Positions 58,990 to 64,000 of a stretch of 64,000 bases of DNA are shown piece after piece (position 1 is the first letter of the stretch; the number at the start of each line of letters is the position of its first letter). The stretch covers positions 164,995,713 through 165,059,712 of the forward strand of contig NC_083337.1 of NCBI RefSeq assembly GCF_019175385.1, read 5' to 3'. Origin of the DNA: Lycium barbarum (Eukaryota; Streptophyta; Magnoliopsida; Solanales; Solanaceae). The position numbers and the translations under genes were made by a program. The notes under the pieces were generated by a model. That model had not been told where the DNA came from, searched no databases, and saw only the letters and a program-made list of their open reading frames with translations.

Positions 58990-59560
58990 ATGTGAAAAGG
59001 AGAAGATGTTATACAATAGGTGATTGAAGAAAATTAGGTGTTAGTGGAAGAAAACAAGAGAATAAAAACATAATTTGTCGACAAATTTAAAATATATGGT
59101 TATGTTTGGCCTTTTTAACTTTTTTTTTTTAATTTATTTGATTATATAATATAAAATGTTTGTTTTTTCACCCTTTGTTGTTGATTTTATTGACAAATTT
59201 ATGGATCACACTGAGTTTGTTATTATTGGTGATTTTATGGTGACTGTTGAATTCATTACCATAAGCCCCCAGGACACAGCTAGAGTGTGGGAAGTGTTCG
59301 GTTGAGTCCAATAATTTTGTTTTAACTTTGTATCTGTCTTACGTACAAATTATTAATTTAGAACTCTATAACTTGAAGAAAAAAAAAACTAAAACCGCGA
59401 ATTCATAAGTTTCAAATCCTAACTCTGCCTCTATAAACCTTCTATTTATTCAACCTTGAGGTCAGCATTGCGAGTAAACTCACACGTCCACTTTTAAATG
59501 TGCGAAATGAATAATCAAAATTCATATAGTCGATTTTAACTAAATTAAAATTATGACGTA
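58990..59560. other. Downstream flank of the TCP-like gene, nothing recognised
   Basis: AT-rich non-coding DNA. Candidate polyadenylation signals of the AATAAA type are present (e.g. 'gagaataaaaacat' near 59061). Confidence 0.5.
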
Positions 59561-59568
59561 TAGTCTAT

Positions 59569-59710
59569 TTGATCCTGTGTCATCTGCTCCGATTTCTGCT
59601 ATTATCTGTTATTATCTGTTATTTCCTGTGCTTTGGTTATCCTGTGTCATCTGCTCCGATTTCTGCTATTATCGGTTATTTTCTGTGCTCTGATTATCCT
59701 GTATTACCTG
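59569..59710 (+). repeat. ~68-bp tandem duplication ahead of the SINE
   Basis: Two copies of 'cctgtgtcatctgctccgat' plus 'ttctgctattatc' start near 59575 and 59641. Such 'ttatttcctgtgctttg' sequence often precedes this SINE body in solanaceous genomes (recalled), so it may be part of the same transposed unit. Confidence 0.6.
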
Positions 59711-59814
59711 TGTCGCTTGCATTATTTCATTTCCATATCGCTTTAAATCTCTTATCCGAATCTCTTAACCTTATCTAACCTTATCTGACTTCTTTTTATG
59801 CTTTTATTGAGCCG

Positions 59815-59920
59815 GGGGTCTTTCGGAAACAGCCGTCCTACCTTGGTAGGAGTCAGGTCTGCGTACACTCTACCCTCTCCAGACCCTACGATGTGGGATT
59901 TCACTGGGTTGTTGTTGTTG
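59815..59920 (+). mobile_element. Solanaceae-type SINE body with TTG tail
   Basis: Reads 'gggggtctttcggaaacagc', 'cctaccttggtaggagtcag', 'gtctgcgtacactctaccct', and ends 'cactgggttgttgttgttg'. It is the plus-strand counterpart of 45077-45200. The tail stops exactly at the first base of the following MITE. Confidence 0.85.
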
Positions 59921-60283
59921 TAGTCTATTTGATCAAGCTTTTGGGAGGCTAGAAGTGCTTCTTTTTTCCAAAGAATACTTATTTTTAAAAAGTGATGTAT
60001 TTGTTCAAGCTTTTAGGAGAAAATAAGTGATTTTGGGGAGTAGCAGAAACCGTTTTTAAGAAGCTAAAAAAATAGTTTTTCTCCGGAAGCACTTTTGAGA
60101 AAAATACACTTAAAAACACTTTTTTAAAAGTTTGATCAAGCACTAATTGTTGCCCAAAAATGTTTTTAAAATTAATTAGCTAAACACAAATTATTTCTCA
60201 CCAGAAATGCTTTTATAAAAAGCACTTTTGAAAAAATATTTCTCAAAATAAGTTAATTTTATAAACTTGATCAAACAAGCTAT
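59921..60283. mobile_element. hAT-type or similar MITE
   Basis: Left end 'tagtctatttgatcaagctt'; right end reversed 'tagcttgtttgatcaagttt'. The inverted repeats differ at a few positions. The interior is rich in 'agcacttttga' and 'aaaagtgatt'. It is 363 bp with no coding sequence. 8-bp duplications could not be checked because a SINE adjoins the left border. Confidence 0.7.
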
Positions 60284-63200
60284 TAATGGCTATTGCTTCC
60301 ATAGTTATTCAATTTAATCTTAGCGCTTCTCATATACGGTGGTAATTTGTTTTGGTTTCCTTAATTAAGAAGGGAGTGAGGTCTAAAAATTACTTGATAT
60401 TACTTTATTATAATAATCGATGAAAAATAAAGAATAACACATTGTCATAAATAGAGTGAAGGATTAATTTTATCTTGGACTTATTGAATATAGATGATTC
60501 TGAATAATGATTTCACATTAAGGTTCTGTTTTAAATTCTTTCAGTTTAATAGTAATCGTGTGAAAGTTTTTATTTTGCGACACATACACTAATTGTGTGA
60601 GATTACTTGTATAAAAAATAAAAAATAAAAGTAGACTCAAAGTTTGTGGACTAAAAAGTGTTAGATTTGGATCCACTTTTCTTACTGAGAGAAAAAAAAT
60701 AGCACATAACTAGTGTTAGCTGTGTTTTAAGTTTTTTGTAATCGTGTAAAGAATGACAAAGAATATTGACCAATAGAATGTTATTACCAACTCATGCATA
60801 ACACTTGTAAAAGGAAACCATTAAATAAGTTTAATATTCTGGATGAACCAAGTAATTTGTTTGTAATTACATAAAGATGGTATGCTGATTAAAACTTGAT
60901 AAAGATATATGGTAAGTTGTTGAAAAACTTGATATAATCAAAGATAAAAAGATAAAACATTAATTTATCTGCCGATTATGTGTAAACTATAATCTAGCTA
61001 GTGGAGTGCTTACTATATTTCAAGGGAAAGAGGATCAAGAAAAACTTCTTTTTCGTTTTGAAATTCATCTTTTTACAACGCCCTACATGTTTATCAACAA
61101 AAAGATGCTATTATGGTTAAAACTTGATAAAGATATATGGTAAGTTGTTGAAGAATTTGATAAAATTAAGGTTAAACATTAATTTATCTGTCCATTACTT
61201 TGAGGGAAAGAGGAGCACGAAAAACTTCTTTTTTTCTTTTTGAAATTCTTTTACAACAAACTACATGTTTAGATCACTTTCAAATATTGGGTTGCAAGAA
61301 AATATTTTTCAACAAAGTATAAGAAAATTACTTCCCTAAGTCTTGACGAAAGTTATTTTTCTTTATGACTATCTCAACTCGTAATTTCATATCACTTCTC
61401 CAATCAGCACTTCAATAGTGCTATCAACTTTTAATACTCCAATATTAGCTCGGTATGCTAATATTGTTTCAATCACTACCAAATATTTGTTTTCATGAAA
61501 AAAATCATTCTCCAACCAAACACTACAAAATATTTTTTTTTAAAAAAAAAAAAATTAAACCGTCGTACCAAACACATGAATAATCTTTTCATTCCCCCCC
61601 CCCCCCCCCCCCCCCCAGAAGGTGACGATTGAGCATTACACCCGAGAAACCGGGTGAGCTAATTCACATAAGATAAAAAAGGGCATGTTTATCAACCATT
61701 ATTCCTTCAATCGACTGACAACATCGCGATAGGGGAATTTATTTTCCCCTTTCACGTTTCACATTTTAAGTTTTAATAACTTTTGAATAAATAGTCTGTA
61801 ATTTTCATACTAACAAAAGGTAATTTAATATCCCATCTTTAATTAAAAAGTTTACTTTGTATAAGAATAAAGAGAGTGTATTAAAAAAGTGAATCAAACA
61901 TGAAACAAAGTCTTTAAAACACAGACACATAGCTCAAAATCCACAATACGAGCTGTGAATACAATTAAATCTCTTAATAACAGTGTTTCTGAAAATACTT
62001 AGCCGTTATAATGATATGTTATTATACAAAATTACTGTTATAGAAAGGTCTAATTGTATATATGCATGTTAATAGGGGAGGTTGTCCAAATCGTACAACA
62101 ATTTTTAGTGCCACGCGAGCCTCGACTTGGAAACTTTGATGTGATATATTAATGGAATAAACAGAGCTTTAATAATTATTAATCTCACAATTTCATTTGT
62201 ATTTGTCAGATAATACATACTACTACATTTTCTAGTAATATGTTTTCTTTAACCCTCCATTCCGATAAGTGATGAAAGAAGAAGAAGCCAAATAGAGTGT
62301 CATTGTATCTCTTCAAGTAGGCATGCACTGTGCTCAAATTTGTTCAACATTTGCCGGGTATTGATTTTACTACTTAATTCTTTGAATTTATTTTATGTTA
62401 CATGTCGGTACATATTTGATGGACATGAAATTTACAAAATAAAAGATTTACTTATAGCATATACTAAAAGTACCGTTTGAACTTGTATTTTAAAACATGA
62501 CATTTCTATGTGGTAAGATCATGTCACTAACAATAAATAAATCTAAAACTATAAATTTCATGTGTATGGAACGATGTAGTAACAAAAATTAAAATTTGCA
62601 ACATACTTCAGGTATTAGGAGTAGAATTTATCGTTTAAAACATTGCCTAATATTAGTATGATTATTAGAAGAGCATGTCATTAACGGTAAATTGAGAAAT
62701 TCAAAGTTAGGTTTTATAAAAATATACAATAAATAACTTCTTAGACAACAAACAGGTAATTTTACAGTGAAAAGCTTACTATTTTATGTCTCCCTCTAGA
62801 TTCAACACGTTTGGAAAATCATGAGCACCTCACGGTTCTACACTTCCAAGTAACTTTATTTATTTTCCTACAAAAAAGAAAATAAGAGAAATAAAAAGAA
62901 CAATGAAGTCTCTTCTGTTTTAAGGAAATACCAAAAATAGAACAGGAAATTGCAACCACTCTCAACCAGAGGCCCAAGACAAATGGGTTGTTGACCTTCC
63001 TCATAACTTGAGGCCCAAAAATCTGAAATCCAATAAAATATTAGCAAATCATGAAGATTGAAGGTGATAAAGACTTAGCCCCTCCGCCACCCACCCCCCC
63101 TCCCAAAAAAAAAAAAAAAAAAAAGGAGAAAAGAAGGAGAAGGTGATAAGAGATTCACCTTCTTGTGAAAATTTCACTTTTCTGTCAAACACCCATCTGC

Positions 63201-64000
63201 TTTTGGACATAAAAAAATATAATATTTGAGAAAAGGTTTAAAATGAATATTTGAAAGTTAAAATCGCGTGTGGACATGCATTTAATTTGAGAAAAGTAGA
63301 AGTTCCGTGAGTGAAAAAACAACTATCAAAATCACTTTTTTCAAACTTAAAACGAATCTTCATTTTTTTCTTTCAAAATATCAGTTAATCAAACGTAGTC
63401 TTGATTTATTTTTTTGTGAAAATAAAAATCTATATTCAGACTGGTCCTTGAACCACAGTATTCAAGTGGTATAACAATTTTAACAAAGAGGAAAATATTT
63501 ATATTATTGGATTAGACTACACATAAGACTTGATAAAAACAAAATCCTCCGATGAATTAAAATGTCAATTATAAGTCATATATATATGCATTGTGCTCGC
63601 TATGGAATGCTAACGGGTGCATTTGCATGAATTTAAATTACGGAAAAGGGCCAAAAATACCCTCGAACTATTGAAAATGGTGCAAAAATACCCTTCATTC
63701 ACCTTTCAGCCTCCAAATACCCTTACCATCCACCTATTGAGTCTAAAATACCCTTATTGCTAACATAATCTTTTCATTAAACACATGGCATTTTTTTATT
63801 GGTTGGCTTATAAAATTAATTAAACTAATTAACTTTTGCAATATTGACCGGATAACCCAAGTGCCCCCAACCCCTGACCCGACCCCCCCCCCCCCCCCGG
63901 TGCAAAAAAATGATTTTTTTTGAAAAAAAAGTTGACTTTTTTTGCACCCCACCCCGCACCCTGCCCCTGCCCCTCCCCCACACCCCTACCCCCCACCCGA
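60284..64000. other. Right-hand intergenic region, no gene seen
   Basis: AT-rich DNA without a convincing gene. The block 'aaacttgataaagatatatg' with 'gtaagttgttga' occurs twice (60893 and 61122), and 'aaagaggancangaaaaact' follows both. Poly-C runs lie at 61596-61616 and 63885-63898. A repeat of 'aaaatacccttnn' type (63650-63760) looks like the start of another MITE that runs toward the window edge. Confidence 0.5.
61596..61617. repeat. Poly-C homopolymer
   Basis: About 21 consecutive C residues; the second such run in the window. Confidence 0.9.

Overview
This window is nuclear DNA of a flowering plant, most likely a eudicot of the Solanaceae. It is AT-rich with intron-bearing genes and layered LTR retrotransposons, and it carries two SINE copies of the type common in Solanaceae (body with a TTG-repeat tail). 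Genus and species cannot be fixed by eye. Only two host genes look intact: an R2R3-MYB transcription factor (26390-28071, three exons) and a short intronless class I TCP-like gene (58504-58989). Nearly everything else is mobile DNA in several states of decay.

Layout. Positions 1-20553 are one very large minus-strand Ogre/Tat-lineage Ty3-type retrotransposon whose 3' end lies beyond the left edge. On the minus strand it reads: 5' LTR (20553-15428), primer binding site, extra ORF1, gag, protease, a probable intron, RT, two RNase H domains, integrase, and a 3' region with ~101-bp tandem repeats. Its pol gene is split by a 4.6-kb solo LTR of the same family in the opposite orientation (2507-7148, target duplication GCAAG). 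At its right end it abuts, and probably inserted into, a ~2.4-kb LTR of another element (20554-22942). That LTR in turn interrupts a LINE-type ORF1 fragment (22943-24264). A second scrap of the same ORF1 and a dispersed 5S rRNA-like sequence (24820-24936) follow.

Positions 24937-32142 hold the MYB gene and its flanks. Positions 32143-36849 are a complete, young copia element (147-bp LTRs with two differences, TSD ATCAT) disabled by several nonsense codons and a frameshift. A 333-bp Mutator-like MITE with a 9-bp TSD follows at 37026. Positions 37368-47767 are mostly non-coding, with a ~10-unit array of hairpin-forming repeats (43614-44400), an A-rich tract and a SINE.

Positions 47768-52273 are a three-layer nest. 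An old MITE contains a 4.3-kb Mutator-like foldback element with four 428-bp palindromic tandem units (TSD ATTTTAAGC), and a 2.2-kb solo LTR (TSD CATAC) sits between units 1 and 2. It is followed by a decayed autonomous hAT element (52350-56427) with a BED-finger transposase pseudogene. The right end (56428-64000) holds the TCP-like gene, MITE fragments, a SINE abutting a MITE, and otherwise featureless AT-rich DNA.

There is no operon-like organisation. The two host genes are transcription factors separated by about 30 kb of repeats, and I see no evidence that they act together. The most unusual structures are the 428-bp palindromic foldback element with tRNA-like B-box motifs in its arms, and the hairpin minisatellite.
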